From Rheinheimera aquimaris (GTDB taxonomy: Bacteria > Pseudomonadota > Gammaproteobacteria > Enterobacterales > Alteromonadaceae), in assembly GCF_020531985.1 (NCBI RefSeq), contig NZ_JAJAVQ010000003.1:1-64000 (forward strand): a DNA stretch of 64,000 nucleotides, given 5' to 3'. Below the pieces are notes generated by a model. It searched no databases. It had not been told where the DNA came from and worked only from the letters and a program-made list of their open reading frames with translations. This document shows, one piece after another, positions 51,933 to 62,193 of this stretch. Within the stretch, counting starts at the first letter, position 1. Every line of letters begins with the position of its first letter. Position numbers and translations under genes: made by a program.

Positions 51933-53114
51933 TTATAAAACTTCTACGGCCAGTGCTACGGCTTCACCACCACCGATACACAGTGAGGCAACGCCTTTGC
52001 TCAGGCCACGATTACGCAGCGCGTGGATCAGCGTAACCAGAATACGGGCACCAGAGGCACCGATAGGATGGCCCAGCGCACAAGCACCGCCGTTAACGTT
52101 TACTTTGCTCTCATCCAGGCCCAGTTCGTTAATCGCCAGCATGGTTACCATGGCGAAGGCTTCGTTAATTTCCCAAAGATCAACCTGCTCTTTATCCCAG
52201 CTGGCTTTTTGCAATACTTTTTGCATAGCGCCAACCGGAGCCACAGTAAACAGTGCAGGTTCCATTGAGTTAGTAGCATGAGCAACAACGCGGGCTAATG
52301 GCTTAGCACCTTGTGCTTTAGCCTCGCTTTCACGCATCAGAATAAGGGCAGCAGCACCGTCTGAAATGGAACTGGAGTTTGCAGCAGTAATAGTACCGTC
52401 TTTAGCAAAGGCCGGACGCAGTGTCGGGATTTTGTCTACTTTGGCATTGCCTGGCTGCTCATCAACGTTAAAGGTAACTTCACCTTTACGCGTCTGGAAG
52501 GTTACCGGGGTAATTTCACCTTCGAAAGCACCAGAGCTGATAGCTTGCTGCGCACGGGTTAACGATTGCACAGCAAAGGCATCCATCTGCTCACGGGTAA
52601 TGCCTTTTTCATCAGCAGTGCCCTGAGCGAAACAGCCCATGGCTTTGCCATCATAGGCATTTTCCAGGCCGTCTAACATCATATGATCTTTAATCTGGCC
52701 GTGGCCCATACGGTAACCACTACGCGCTTTATCTAAAAGGTACGGTGCGTTACTCATCGACTCCATACCACCAGCCACCACCACATCGGCGCTGCCGGCT
52801 TTTAATAAGTCGCTGGCTAACATCACGGCTTTTAAACCCGAACCACAGACTTTATTGATTGTGGTTGCACCAGCTGTCAGTGGTAAACCAGCTTTTAACG
52901 TCGCCTGACGAGCAGGAGCCTGGCCTAAACCGGCTGGCAGCACGTTACCCATGATCACTTCGCTGACCTTATCGCCGCTTAAACCAGCCTGCTCCAGTGC
53001 CGCTTTAATCGCGGTAGCACCAAGTACAGTAGCGTCTACATCAGATAAACCGCCCATAAAGCCGCCCATAGCAGTGCGCTTAGCAGCAACGATGACAATA
53101 TTGTCGGTAGCCAT
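51933..53114 (-). CDS. Thiolase (acetyl-CoA C-acyltransferase)
   Basis: A 393-residue thiolase II. Nucleophile Cys in NKVCGSGLKAVM, His in NGGACALGHPIGASGAR and second Cys in SLCIGGGEAVAL. In this context it would split 2-methylacetoacetyl-CoA into acetyl-CoA and propionyl-CoA (isoleucine) and possibly acetoacetyl-CoA from leucine. GGAG lies 6 bases before the ATG at 53114. First gene of the minus-strand operon facing liuR. Confidence 0.93.
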   Translation of the reverse strand: MATDNIVIVAAKRTAMGGFMGGLSDVDATVLGATAIKAALEQAGLSGDKVSEVIMGNVLPAGLGQAPARQATLKAGLPLTAGATTINKVCGSGLKAVMLASDLLKAGSADVVVAGGMESMSNAPYLLDKARSGYRMGHGQIKDHMMLDGLENAYDGKAMGCFAQGTADEKGITREQMDAFAVQSLTRAQQAISSGAFEGEITPVTFQTRKGEVTFNVDEQPGNAKVDKIPTLRPAFAKDGTITAANSSSISDGAAALILMRESEAKAQGAKPLARVVAHATNSMEPALFTVAPVGAMQKVLQKASWDKEQVDLWEINEAFAMVTMLAINELGLDESKVNVNGGACALGHPIGASGARILVTLIHALRNRGLSKGVASLCIGGGEAVALAVEVL

Positions 53115-53168
53115 AAAGTTCTCCAAAAAAGCTGTCGGCTAAAAAGTTGCTCCAGAGCCTACACCAAA

Positions 53169-53185
53169 TTTACGTTTACGCCAAC
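53169..53185. promoter_or_regulatory. LiuR-like box at the thiolase promoter
   Basis: TTTACGTTTACGCCAAC matches the liuR-proximal box TTTACCTTTACGTAAAC at 14 of 17 positions in the same orientation. It lies about 55 bases upstream of the thiolase start; on the minus strand it overlaps TTGACG, a possible -35. Confidence 0.5.
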
Positions 53186-53324
53186 GTCAACCACCTAACA
53201 CTATGGTAGTGTGCAATGCGTTTGGTTCAGTAAACTGTACAGTCAGACCAGCCCGTATTGGCATTTTTGCTTTACAAACCTTGGAAAAATCTCATTTCAG
53301 CACAGAAAGCCGCCCGCCCTTAGC

Positions 53325-53353
53325 TTTACCTTTACGTAAACTTCACTTATATT
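53325..53353 (+). promoter_or_regulatory. liuR promoter with LiuR-like palindrome
   Basis: TTTACC and TATATT are spaced by 17 bases; the spacer begins with the palindrome TTTACGTAAA, the normal place for MerR-family operators. The start codon is 26 bases after the -10. Confidence 0.55.
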
Positions 53354-53378
53354 GACTGCGTTTTCGGGGATGGCGTTT

Positions 53379-53783
53379 ATGACAGAAAAAGAAGAAAAAA
53401 CATACAGTATCAGCGAACTGGCCAAAGAGTTTGATATTACTACCCGTAGTATCCGCTTTTATGAAGATCAGGGGCTGATCACGCCACTGCGTAGCGGGCA
53501 AACCCGCATTTACAGCAAACGCGACCGCGTTCGCTTAAAACTGATTTTACGCGGTAAACGTCTGGGTTTTAGCCTGGCCGAAACCGGCCAGCTGTTCGAA
53601 TTATATGATGCTGACAAAAGCAGCGTGACCCAATTAAATACCATGCTGAAGTTGATTGAGCAGAAAAAAGCCGAGCTACATCAGCAAATGGACGACATCA
53701 AAGTGGTGCTAATGGAGCTGGTAACAGTAGAAAAACGTTGCCGCGATACCTTAGCCGACGCCAAACATCATAAAACCGCTTAA
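53379..53783 (+). CDS. liuR: MerR-family regulator of leucine degradation
   Basis: A 134-residue MerR protein: helix-turn-helix and wing (YSISELAKEFDITTRSIRFYEDQGLITPLRSGQTRIY), then a dimerising helix (QLNTMLKLIEQKKAELHQQMDDI) and a short end with one Cys (EKRCRDTL). It sits directly before liuA as in other gammaproteobacteria, where LiuR controls liu genes. The 53379 start has GGGGA 8 bases upstream; in-frame Met codons at 53370 and 53352 are alternatives. Confidence 0.93.
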   Translation: MTEKEEKTYSISELAKEFDITTRSIRFYEDQGLITPLRSGQTRIYSKRDRVRLKLILRGKRLGFSLAETGQLFELYDADKSSVTQLNTMLKLIEQKKAELHQQMDDIKVVLMELVTVEKRCRDTLADAKHHKTA

Positions 53784-53813
53784 GCGGTAAGACATAGCAA
53801 ACGGGGATAGACC

Positions 53814-54983
53814 ATGATTAGCAGTTACAAAGGCCTTAACTTCGATTTAGGCGATACAGTGGACATGATCCGCGAACAGGTAAATGCCTTCGCCCGCGAC
53901 GAAATTGCCCCTCGCGCCGCTGAAATCGATGAGAAGAACGAATTTCCGAACGAGTTATGGCGCAAATTCGGCGATTTAGGTCTGCTGGGTATCACCGTAG
54001 ATGAAAAATACGGTGGCTCAGGTTTAGGCTATGTAGAGCACGTTATTGCCATGGAAGAAATCAGCCGCGCCTCTGCTTCTGTTGCCCTGTCTTACGGTGC
54101 TCACTCTAACCTGTGTGTAAACCAAATCCACCGCAACGGTACTGAAGCGCAGAAAATGAAGTACCTGCCAAAGCTGTGCTCGGGCGAGCACATTGGTGCG
54201 CTGGCGATGAGCGAGCCAAATGCTGGTTCAGACGTGGTTAGCATGAAACTACGCGCTGAGAAAAAAGGCGACAAGTACATCTTAAACGGCAACAAAATGT
54301 GGATCACCAACGGTCCGGATGCACACACTTATGTGATCTACGCCAAAACTGACGTCAACGCTGGCAGCAAAGGTATTACCGCCTTTATCGTAGAGCGTGG
54401 TTTTAAAGGTTTCAGCCAGGCGCAGAAGCTGGACAAGCTGGGCATGCGCGGCTCAAACACTTGTGAGCTGGTATTTGAAGACTGTGAAGTACCGGAAGAA
54501 AACGTATTAGGCCAGGTTGGTCGTGGCGTACAGGTACTGATGAGCGGCCTGGACTACGAGCGCGTGGTACTGTCTGCCGGCCCGCTGGGCATTATGCAAT
54601 CTTGTATGGACGTAGTGGTACCTTATATTCACGACCGTAAACAGTTTGGCCAGTCTATCGGTGAATTCCAGCTGGTGCAGGGTAAAGTGGCAGACATGTA
54701 TACCCGCATGAACGCAGCACGCTCTTATGTTTATATGGTGGCTAAAGCCTGTGATCGTGGCGAAACCACGCGTAAAGACGCTGCTGGCGTGATCTTATAT
54801 GCAGCTGAGCTGGCAACCCAAATGGCGCTGGATGCAATCCAGTTATTAGGCGGTAACGGCTACATTAACGAGTACCCTACCGGACGCTTACTGCGTGATG
54901 CCAAGCTGTACGAAATCGGTGCCGGCACCTCGGAAATCCGCCGTATGCTGATTGGCCGTGAGCTGTTTACTGAATCTAACTAA
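53814..54983 (+). CDS. liuA: Isovaleryl-CoA dehydrogenase
   Basis: A 389-residue acyl-CoA dehydrogenase that makes 3-methylcrotonyl-CoA. The FAD motifs [16 protein letters not shown] and [18 protein letters not shown] are present, and the catalytic Glu sits in [19 protein letters not shown], the placement specific to isovaleryl-CoA dehydrogenases, while the C-terminal segment reads [17 protein letters not shown]. It follows liuR by 30 bases; GGGG box before the ATG. A long hairpin follows the stop. Confidence 0.95.
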   Translation: MISSYKGLNFDLGDTVDMIREQVNAFARDEIAPRAAEIDEKNEFPNELWRKFGDLGLLGITVDEKYGGSGLGYVEHVIAMEEISRASASVALSYGAHSNLCVNQIHRNGTEAQKMKYLPKLCSGEHIGALAMSEPNAGSDVVSMKLRAEKKGDKYILNGNKMWITNGPDAHTYVIYAKTDVNAGSKGITAFIVERGFKGFSQAQKLDKLGMRGSNTCELVFEDCEVPEENVLGQVGRGVQVLMSGLDYERVVLSAGPLGIMQSCMDVVVPYIHDRKQFGQSIGEFQLVQGKVADMYTRMNAARSYVYMVAKACDRGETTRKDAAGVILYAAELATQMALDAIQLLGGNGYINEYPTGRLLRDAKLYEIGAGTSEIRRMLIGRELFTESN

Positions 54984-54991
54984 GCTTTTGC

Positions 54992-55031
54992 CAAAACGTG
55001 GGTGGAAGCGGCTGCTTCCACCCACGTTTTG
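54992..55031 (+). terminator. 18-bp perfect hairpin after liuA
   Basis: CAAAACGTGGGTGGAAGC and its exact complement flank a GGCT loop, ending CGTTTTGTTT. This looks like an intrinsic terminator inside the liu operon, so liuBCDE may depend on read-through or a promoter in 55032-55187. Confidence 0.8.
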
Positions 55032-55079
55032 TTTAACCCAATGAAAAGCAGATCCAGGCGAAGTGCGTAGCAGATTTTA

Positions 55080-55134
55080 CTAAGCGAGCGATCAAAAGTG
55101 AGGCTGGGAGAGTCGAACGGGCGAGCGTGTAAAA
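55080..55134 (+). repeat. Dispersed repeat, second family, copy 2
   Basis: TAAGCGAGCGATCAAAAGTG, then AGGCTGGGAGAG, AACGGGCGAGCGTGT: aligned with 50155-50214. It lies just before liuB, so the longer liuB frame starting at 55098 would run through it and is not used. Confidence 0.7.
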
Positions 55135-55187
55135 TGTGCGAGAGCAACGTAGCCGGAAATTCTGAGCCAAACCAGAAGGTAACCTAC

Positions 55188-56795
55188 GTGACCAGAATTA
55201 CCTCAAAAGTAAACCCTCGCTCTGAGGACTTCCAAAAAAACGCTGCAGCCATGCAGGCCGTAGTTGATGATCTGCAAAGCAAAGTACAGCAAATAAAACT
55301 CGGCGGCGGTGAAGCGCTGATTGCGCGCCATACCTCACGCGGTAAATTGTTCGTACGTGACCGTATTCAAAAACTGCTCGACCCGGGCTCGCCATTTTTA
55401 GAGATTGGCCAGTTTGCCGGTTGGGAATGTTACGAAGATTACGTCCCCAGTGCAGGCGTGGTCGCCGGTATCGGCCGTGTCAGTGGCGTTGAGTGTATGA
55501 TCGTGGCCAACGACGCCACGGTTAAAGGTGGCACCTACTACCCGCTGACGGTGAAAAAACACTTACGCGCTCAGGAAATAGCCGAGCGCTGTCACCTACC
55601 CTGTATTTATCTGGTCGATTCAGGCGGCGCTAACCTGCCACGTCAGGATGAAGTATTCCCGGATAAGCTGCACTTTGGCCGCATTTTCTTTAACCAGGCC
55701 AATATGTCTGCCAAAGGCATTCCGCAAATTGCTGTGGTAATGGGCCTTTGCACCGCCGGTGGTGCCTATGTACCAGCGATGGCTGATGAAAGCATTATTG
55801 TTAAAGAGCAAGGTACGATCTTTTTGGCGGGTCCACCGCTGGTAAAGGCTGCGACGGGTGAAGAAGTCTCTGCCGAGGAGCTGGGCGGTGCTGATGTACA
55901 CTGCAAAATCTCCGGTGTGGCTGATCACTACGCGTTAAATGACGAACACGCACTGCAACTGGCGCGCAATGCGGTATCACGCTTAAACCGCCCTGCCCCA
56001 GAGCAAATGGATATTAAACCGGCGCAAGAGCCGCTGTACGATGCCAAAGAGCTGTATGGCATTGTCGGTACCGATTTACGTAAGCCGTTTGATGTAAAAG
56101 AAGTGATTGCCCGTATTGTCGATGGCTCAGATTTTGATGAGTTTAAACAATACTATGGCGCAACCCTGGTGTGCGGTTTTGCACGCATTTTCGGCTATCC
56201 GGTAGGCATCGTCGCCAATAACGGGATCTTATTCTCGGAATCGGCACAAAAAGGTGCACATTTTATTGAGCTGTGTGCCCAGCGCAAAATACCCCTGTTG
56301 TTCCTGCAAAACATCACCGGCTTTATGGTCGGTAAAAAGTATGAAGCCGAAGGTATCGCCAAGCACGGCGCCAAAATGGTAATGGCCGTAAGCTGTGCCA
56401 AAGTGCCGAAGTTTACCGTGTTAATTGGTGGCAGCTATGGCGCTGGCAACTATGGTATGTGTGGCCGTGCTTACGACCCGACGATGATGTGGATGTGGCC
56501 AAACGCGCGTATTTCAGTAATGGGTGGCGAACAAGCGGCAGGCGTAATGGCGCAGGTGACCAAAGACGGTTTAGCCCGTAAAGGTGAAACACTATCAACG
56601 GATGCCGAAGCGGCACTGAAGAAGCCCATTATCGAGCAGTACGAAAAACAGGGCCATCCCTACTACGCCAGTGGCAGATTGTGGGATGATGGCATTATCG
56701 ACCCGGCGCAAACAAGGATGACAGTTGGCCTGGCATTAGCTGCCGCGCTAAATGCACCGATTGAAGAGAGCCGTTTTGGCGTATTTCGGATGTAA
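55188..56795 (+). CDS. liuB: Methylcrotonyl-CoA carboxylase, beta (carboxyltransferase) subunit
   Basis: A 535-residue biotin-dependent carboxyltransferase subunit acting on 3-methylcrotonyl-CoA. The start is GTG at 55188 with AAGGT 8 bases upstream, giving 535 residues as in Pseudomonas LiuB. Crotonase-like halves with [36 protein letters not shown] and [18 protein letters not shown]. Partner of LiuD. Confidence 0.95.
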   Translation: MTRITSKVNPRSEDFQKNAAAMQAVVDDLQSKVQQIKLGGGEALIARHTSRGKLFVRDRIQKLLDPGSPFLEIGQFAGWECYEDYVPSAGVVAGIGRVSGVECMIVANDATVKGGTYYPLTVKKHLRAQEIAERCHLPCIYLVDSGGANLPRQDEVFPDKLHFGRIFFNQANMSAKGIPQIAVVMGLCTAGGAYVPAMADESIIVKEQGTIFLAGPPLVKAATGEEVSAEELGGADVHCKISGVADHYALNDEHALQLARNAVSRLNRPAPEQMDIKPAQEPLYDAKELYGIVGTDLRKPFDVKEVIARIVDGSDFDEFKQYYGATLVCGFARIFGYPVGIVANNGILFSESAQKGAHFIELCAQRKIPLLFLQNITGFMVGKKYEAEGIAKHGAKMVMAVSCAKVPKFTVLIGGSYGAGNYGMCGRAYDPTMMWMWPNARISVMGGEQAAGVMAQVTKDGLARKGETLSTDAEAALKKPIIEQYEKQGHPYYASGRLWDDGIIDPAQTRMTVGLALAAALNAPIEESRFGVFRM

Positions 56796-56840
56796 TGCCA
56801 GCATGATGCAGACAACCGCAATCGCTCCGTACAACTTTGT

Positions 56841-56904
56841 CAGAACACGCCGTAAATACATCCCTGTAGGCTCGTGTTTTTCGTCCATGAAAAACACGGT
56901 TCTG
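56841..56904 (+). repeat. Dispersed repeat, type II copy E
   Basis: Outer stem CAGAAC/GTTCTG, core ACGCCGTAAATACATCC and CTGTAGGCTCG, inner stem GTGTTTTTC/GAAAAACAC. It lies in the liuB-liuC gap. Same core as copy B, opposite strand. Confidence 0.85.
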
Positions 56905-56986
56905 AGCAAAGTGCACTGTGCGCTTGCTGCAACCGCGATTTCGAAGAAATGCAGTCTCAAGTTGCATTAAAAGATTCGGAGAAAAT

Positions 56987-57787
56987 ATGACCCAGGTTTA
57001 CACAGAAGTCAGTATCGACCCACATGGCGTAGCTACACTGACTCTAAATCGCCCCGAAGTGCATAACGCCTTCGACGACGCGATGATTGCTGAACTTATT
57101 GCCGTGTTGCGTGATTTAGCCAATAACGATGCAGTACGGGTGTTAGTGCTGACCAGTAATGGCAAAAACTTCTCTGCTGGCGCTGACTTAAACTGGATGC
57201 GCTCGATGGCGCAGAAAAACTATCAGCAAAACCTCAATGACGCCGCTGAACTTGCCACCTTAATGCACCGGTTAGATAAATTCCCCAAACCGACCATTGC
57301 ACTGGTAAAAGGCGCGGCTTTTGGTGGCGCACTGGGCTTGGTCGCCTGCTGCGATATTGCCATCGCGGAAGAAAACGCCAGCTTCTGTTTAAGCGAAGTG
57401 CGTATTGGCCTTATTCCAGCGGTTATAAGCCCCTATGTTATGCGTGCTATTGGCGAGCGTGAAAGCCGGCGTTATTTCCTTACCGCAGAGCGCTTTATGG
57501 CGCCAAAAGCGAAAAAGCTCGGTTTACTACATGAAGTGGTCAGTGAAGGCGAAATGAGCGATGTGGCAGAAAGCCTGATTAACACCATGCTGCAAAACAG
57601 CCCTGCCGCTATGACAGCCGCGAAATCGCTTATTCATAATATTTATAACCGTAAGATCAGCAACAACGTTATCGCTCACACCGAGCAGGCAATTGCTGAA
57701 ATTAGGGTATCGCCAGAGGGTCAGGAAGGCTTAACCGCCTTCTTAGAGAAACGCAAACCAGCCTGGCTTGGCAAGGAAGACGCATAA
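56987..57787 (+). CDS. liuC: Methylglutaconyl-CoA hydratase
   Basis: A 266-residue crotonase that hydrates 3-methylglutaconyl-CoA to HMG-CoA. Motifs: VLTSNGKNFSAGADLNWM, ALVKGAAFGGALGLVACCDIAIAE and LSEVRIGLIPAVISPYV with the catalytic Glu. CGGAGA precedes the ATG at 56987; the stop shares its last base with the liuD ATG. Confidence 0.94.
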   Translation: MTQVYTEVSIDPHGVATLTLNRPEVHNAFDDAMIAELIAVLRDLANNDAVRVLVLTSNGKNFSAGADLNWMRSMAQKNYQQNLNDAAELATLMHRLDKFPKPTIALVKGAAFGGALGLVACCDIAIAEENASFCLSEVRIGLIPAVISPYVMRAIGERESRRYFLTAERFMAPKAKKLGLLHEVVSEGEMSDVAESLINTMLQNSPAAMTAAKSLIHNIYNRKISNNVIAHTEQAIAEIRVSPEGQEGLTAFLEKRKPAWLGKEDA

Positions 57788-59772
57788 TGTTTCGTAAAAT
57801 ACTTATCGCCAACCGCGGTGAAATTGCCTGCCGCGTTATCGACACCGCTCATAAACTGGGTATTCGCTGCGTAGCGGTTTACTCAGAAGCCGATGCCAAT
57901 GCCCGCCATGTGCGCATGGCTGATGAAGCCTATTTGTTGGGCCCCGCACCAAGCAAAGACTCTTACCTGCGTAGCGACAAAATCATTGCTATCGCCAAGC
58001 AAAGCGGCGCAGAAGCCATCCACCCCGGCTATGGTTTTTTATCTGAAAACGAAGACTTTGCCAAAGCCTGTGAAGCTGCCGGCGTGGTATTTATTGGCCC
58101 TCCGGTTGGTGCTATTACCGCTATGGGCTCAAAAAGTGCCGCCAAAGAAATTATGGCCAAGGCCGGTGTACCATTGGTACCGGGCTATCACGGCGATGAT
58201 CAGGCGGATAATTTGCTTAAAAGCGAATCAGCACGAATTGGCTACCCGCAGCTGTTAAAAGCCGCCTATGGTGGTGGTGGTAAAGGCATGCGCGTGGTAT
58301 GGAAAGCCGAAGAGTTTGCCGATGCGCTGGCCAGTGCCCGCCGCGAAGCTAAAGCCGGTTTTGGTAACGACAAGATGCTGATTGAGCGCTATCTGACCAA
58401 ACCGCGCCATGTTGAAATTCAGGTGTTTGCCGATAACCATGGCAATGCGGTGTACCTGGCCGAGCGCGACTGCTCAATACAGCGCCGCCACCAGAAAGTG
58501 ATTGAAGAAGCGCCAGCGCCGAACTTTAGCAGCGAGCAGCGTAAAGCTATGGGTGAAGCAGCGGTAAAAGCGGCCAAAGCCATTGATTACCGTGGTGCCG
58601 GTACCGTCGAGTTTTTATTCGACGAAGACGGCTCTTTCTACTTTATGGAGATGAACACCCGCCTGCAGGTAGAGCACCCGGTTACCGAGATGATTACCGG
58701 TCAGGATTTGGTGAAATGGCAGCTGTTAGTCGCTGCCGGTGAAAAGCTTCCGCTGGCGCAGGAGGATATTCAGCTTGATGGCCACGCTATTGAAGTGCGG
58801 GTTTATGCTGAAGATCCGGACAACGACTTCCTGCCGCAAACCGGTAAACTCACCTATTTACGCCAGCCGGAAGCAAACCGTCATGTGCGCGTTGATACGG
58901 GCGTGGTTGAAAACGATGAAGTATCTCCCTTCTATGACCCGATGATTGCTAAGTTAATCGTCTGGGATGAAAGCCGTGATCGCGCTATCGCCCGTATGCT
59001 GCGGGCATTGGATGATTACCGTATTGCCGGCGTGACCACTAACCTGGGCTTTTTAACCAGCTTAACTGAGCACCCGGCCTTTAAAGCCGCCGAGCTTGAT
59101 ACCAACTTTATCAACAAGCACCAGCAAAGCTTATTTGCCCCGGCAAATAAAGAAGATAACCAGGCACTGGTACTGGCCACGCTGTACATTCTGACAAAAC
59201 AAAAAGCACCGCAGCAAGCCTGCGCTATTACCAGCCCCTGGCAGTTTAGCCATGGCTGGCGTATCAACGAAACGCCAACCGTGGATATTTGTCTAAAGCA
59301 CGGCGATTGCAGCACCAATTTAAAAGTACAGCAGCTACAACAACACTATGTGGTTGATGTGGCAGGTCAGCAGCTTTGCTGTCTGGCAGAGCTAAACGGT
59401 GATGAGCTAAGTGCAGTGCTGGGCGATCATCGTACCAAGGTGCGCGTAAGCCAATACCAGGACACCATCAGTGTGTTTATCAAGCACCAGCGCTACGACT
59501 TTATCTATCAGACTGAAGTGGCCACTGAGGTAGAAGGCAACGATCACGCCGGTAGCTTAACGGCGCCGATGAACGGCACTATTGTCGCCGTGATGGCAAA
59601 AGCTGGTAGCACGGTAAAAGCCGGCGAGACGCTGGTGATCATGGAAGCCATGAAAATGGAATACGCCATCAAAGCGCCAAAAGATGGCGTGGTGAATGAA
59701 GTGTTCTATAGCGCCGGCGATCTGGTTAAAGATGGCGCCGAGCTGGTTGATTTCTCGCCGGAGGAAGCATGA
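57787..59772 (+). CDS. liuD: Methylcrotonyl-CoA carboxylase, alpha (biotin) subunit
   Basis: A 661-residue biotin carboxylase plus carrier protein. N-terminal [18 protein letters not shown]-grasp [30 protein letters not shown], and the biotin-carrying Lys in [15 protein letters not shown] near residue 620. Forms an alpha-beta complex with LiuB. Ends overlapping liuE in ATGA. Confidence 0.96.
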   Translation: MFRKILIANRGEIACRVIDTAHKLGIRCVAVYSEADANARHVRMADEAYLLGPAPSKDSYLRSDKIIAIAKQSGAEAIHPGYGFLSENEDFAKACEAAGVVFIGPPVGAITAMGSKSAAKEIMAKAGVPLVPGYHGDDQADNLLKSESARIGYPQLLKAAYGGGGKGMRVVWKAEEFADALASARREAKAGFGNDKMLIERYLTKPRHVEIQVFADNHGNAVYLAERDCSIQRRHQKVIEEAPAPNFSSEQRKAMGEAAVKAAKAIDYRGAGTVEFLFDEDGSFYFMEMNTRLQVEHPVTEMITGQDLVKWQLLVAAGEKLPLAQEDIQLDGHAIEVRVYAEDPDNDFLPQTGKLTYLRQPEANRHVRVDTGVVENDEVSPFYDPMIAKLIVWDESRDRAIARMLRALDDYRIAGVTTNLGFLTSLTEHPAFKAAELDTNFINKHQQSLFAPANKEDNQALVLATLYILTKQKAPQQACAITSPWQFSHGWRINETPTVDICLKHGDCSTNLKVQQLQQHYVVDVAGQQLCCLAELNGDELSAVLGDHRTKVRVSQYQDTISVFIKHQRYDFIYQTEVATEVEGNDHAGSLTAPMNGTIVAVMAKAGSTVKAGETLVIMEAMKMEYAIKAPKDGVVNEVFYSAGDLVKDGAELVDFSPEEA

Positions 59773-60683
59773 GTTTTCCCAAACAGGTGCGCATCGTAGA
59801 AGTGGGCCCGCGTGATGGCCTGCAAAACGAAAGCACGGTATCGGCCAGCGACAAAGTCACCCTGATCAATATGCTAAGCGCTGCCGGCCACAGCTACATC
59901 GAAAGTGGCGCTTTTGTCTCGCCAAAATGGGTGCCGCAAATGGCCGACTCGGCTGATGTTTTTAGCAGCATTACCCGCAAAGCCGGTGTAACTTACGCCG
60001 CGCTAACACCTAACCTGAAAGGCTATGAAGCAGCAAAAGCCGTTGCGGCAACCGAAGTCGCCATTTTCGGCGCCGCATCCGAAGCCTTCAGCCAGAAGAA
60101 CATCAACTGCTCAATCAGTGAAAGCTTAGCGCGTTTCGCACCGGTGATGGATGCCGCCAAAGCCGACGGTATTAAAGTGCGCGGCTATGTTTCCTGTGTG
60201 GTCGGTTGCCCCTATCAGGGCGATGTGGCGCCGACAGATGTCGCGCGCGTAGCCAAAGCCCTGTTGGATATGGGCTGCTACGAAATTTCGCTTGGCGACA
60301 CCATTGGTGTTGGTACGCCGGATAAAGTCAATGCCATGCTCGATGCCGTACTCGCTGTAGTGCCAGCCGACAAGCTGGCTGTGCATTTTCATGACACTTA
60401 CGGTCAGGCGTTAACCAATATTTACGTCGCGCTAAGCCGCGGTATCGCTGTTATCGACAGCGCCGTAGCCGGTTTGGGTGGCTGCCCTTACGCTGCGGGC
60501 GCGTCAGGTAATGTTGCCAGCGAAGATGTGGTGTATTTACTGAACGGACTTGGCATTTCACACGGTATCGATTTAACTGCGCTGGCCCAGGCCGGCTGGT
60601 TTATTACCGACAAGCTCGGCAAGCAACCTAGTTCTAAAGTAGGATTGGCGCTCAAAGCCAAGTGCACGCAAACTAACAGTTAA
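59769..60683 (+). CDS. liuE: Hydroxymethylglutaryl-CoA lyase
   Basis: A 304-residue DRE-TIM-type lyase that splits HMG-CoA into acetyl-CoA and acetoacetate. [21 protein letters not shown] (metal His) and the catalytic Cys in [22 protein letters not shown] are present. Translationally coupled to liuD. Confidence 0.96.
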   Translation: MSFPKQVRIVEVGPRDGLQNESTVSASDKVTLINMLSAAGHSYIESGAFVSPKWVPQMADSADVFSSITRKAGVTYAALTPNLKGYEAAKAVAATEVAIFGAASEAFSQKNINCSISESLARFAPVMDAAKADGIKVRGYVSCVVGCPYQGDVAPTDVARVAKALLDMGCYEISLGDTIGVGTPDKVNAMLDAVLAVVPADKLAVHFHDTYGQALTNIYVALSRGIAVIDSAVAGLGGCPYAAGASGNVASEDVVYLLNGLGISHGIDLTALAQAGWFITDKLGKQPSSKVGLALKAKCTQTNS

Positions 60684-60705
60684 AAAAGCGCGTAGAGGAT
60701 TTCAA

Positions 60706-61407
60706 ATGGCAGGGTTTAATAAAGTCGTACATTCGTACGAAGACGCCATGGCTGGCCTGCAAGACGGTATGACCGTTATCGCGGGTGGCTTTGGCTTATG
60801 CGGCATTCCGGAAGGCTTAATTGCTCAGATCAAGAAAATGAAAACCAAAGATCTCACCGTAGTATCGAATAACTGCGGCGTAGATGGTTTTGGCCTGGGT
60901 ATTTTGCTCGAAGATAAGCAAATTAAGAAAATGATTGCCTCTTACGTGGGTGAAAACGCCCTGTTTGAAAAGCAGTTATTAAATGGTGAGCTGGAAGTAG
61001 AACTGACGCCACAAGGCACTTTGGCAGAAAAAATGCGCGCTGGCGGTGCCGGCATTCCGGCATTTTTCACGGCGACCGGTTACGGCACGCCCGTAGCTGA
61101 AGGTAAAGAGACCCGCGAAATTAAAGGCCGTAACTACGTGCTGGAAGAGTCGATCACCGGTGATTTTGCTATCGTACGCGCCTGGAAAGCCGACCGCTAC
61201 GGTAACCTGATGTTCCGTCACACCTCAATGAACTTCAACCCGATGGCGGCGACCGCCGGTAAAATTACCGTGGCCGAAGTAGAAGAAATTGTTGAACCGG
61301 GCGAGCTGGAACCATCACAAATTCATACGCCGGGTATTTATGTGCAGCGCGTGATCAAAGGTAACTTTGAAAAACGCATTGAACGTCGTATGGTCCGTCA
61401 AGGTTAA
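60706..61407 (+). CDS. 3-oxoacid CoA-transferase subunit A
   Basis: A 233-residue subunit of succinyl-CoA:acetoacetate CoA-transferase (ScoA/AtoD type): [24 protein letters not shown] and [11 protein letters not shown]. It takes the acetoacetate made by LiuE. AGAGGA precedes the start 22 bases after liuE. Confidence 0.94.
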   Translation: MAGFNKVVHSYEDAMAGLQDGMTVIAGGFGLCGIPEGLIAQIKKMKTKDLTVVSNNCGVDGFGLGILLEDKQIKKMIASYVGENALFEKQLLNGELEVELTPQGTLAEKMRAGGAGIPAFFTATGYGTPVAEGKETREIKGRNYVLEESITGDFAIVRAWKADRYGNLMFRHTSMNFNPMAATAGKITVAEVEEIVEPGELEPSQIHTPGIYVQRVIKGNFEKRIERRMVRQG

Positions 61408-61417
61408 GGAGGCAACA

Positions 61418-62077
61418 ATGGCTTTATCTCGTGAACAAGTTGCCATGCGCGTGGCGCAGGAGCTACAAGACGGCTACTACGTAAACTTAGGTATCGGTAT
61501 CCCTACGCTGGTAGCTAACTATGTGCCAAAAGGCATGGAAGTGATGCTGCAGTCCGAAAACGGTTTGCTGGGTATGGGTCCCTACCCGACTGAAGATGAA
61601 ATCGATGCCGATATGATCAATGCCGGCAAAGAAACCGTCACCGCCATAAAAGGCGCAGCGATTTTCAACTCGGCCGAAAGCTTCGCCATGATCCGCGGCG
61701 GCCATGTCGATTTAACGGTATTGGGCGCTTTTGAAGTCGACCAAAACGGTAATATCGCCAGCTGGATGATCCCGGGCAAACTGGTTAAAGGTATGGGCGG
61801 CGCGATGGACTTAGTGGCGGGTGCGCAGAATATCGTCGTGACCATGACGCACGCCGATAAGTACGGCAATAGCAAGCTTTTAACCGACTGCACCCTGCCG
61901 CTGACTGGCGTAGGTTGTGTGAAGAAAATCGTTACCGATTTAGCCGTGCTGGAAGTCCGTAACGGCGCTTTCCACCTGCTGGAGCGGGCACCGGGTATCT
62001 CGGTTGAAGAAATTCAGCAAAAAACTGCAGGTAAACTGGTTATTGAAGGTAACGTGCCAGAGATGACTTTTAACTAA
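61418..62077 (+). CDS. 3-oxoacid CoA-transferase subunit B
   Basis: A 219-residue partner subunit with the catalytic Glu in MLQSENGLLGMGPYP; GIGIPTLVANY and MGGAMDLVAGAQNIVVTM are conserved. AAGGAGG is 6 bases before the ATG at 61418. Last gene of the leucine operon, followed by a terminator. Confidence 0.94.
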   Translation: MALSREQVAMRVAQELQDGYYVNLGIGIPTLVANYVPKGMEVMLQSENGLLGMGPYPTEDEIDADMINAGKETVTAIKGAAIFNSAESFAMIRGGHVDLTVLGAFEVDQNGNIASWMIPGKLVKGMGGAMDLVAGAQNIVVTMTHADKYGNSKLLTDCTLPLTGVGCVKKIVTDLAVLEVRNGAFHLLERAPGISVEEIQQKTAGKLVIEGNVPEMTFN

Positions 62078-62096
62078 ATTGCCACTTTAATCATTG

Positions 62097-62137
62097 AAGA
62101 GCGCTAAGATTGAGATGATCTTGGCGCTCTTTTTTTG
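62097..62137 (+). terminator. Terminator of the leucine operon
   Basis: AGAGCGCTAAGAT and ATCTTGGCGCTCT pair (one G-T) with loop TGAGATG, then seven T. The T run merges with the -35 of the next promoter (TTGACC). Confidence 0.9.
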
Positions 62138-62184
62138 ACCACCTCGCAATCACATGATAACATCAAAAAATATCAACTGATATT
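62135..62184 (+). promoter_or_regulatory. RES-Xre promoter with paired operators
   Basis: TTGACC and TAACAT are spaced by 17 bases. An inverted repeat TGATAACATCA (62155-62165) overlaps the -10 and a perfect AATATCAACTGATATT (62169-62184) covers the start point. Both share TGAT/ATCA arms, as expected for binding of an Xre-antitoxin and toxin complex. Confidence 0.65.
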
Positions 62185-62193
62185 GGATACACC

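Noticed and set aside
55098..55187. Longer liuB start at 55098
   Set aside because: It translates through a dispersed repeat and lacks family similarity; the GTG at 55188 fits length and ribosome binding site.
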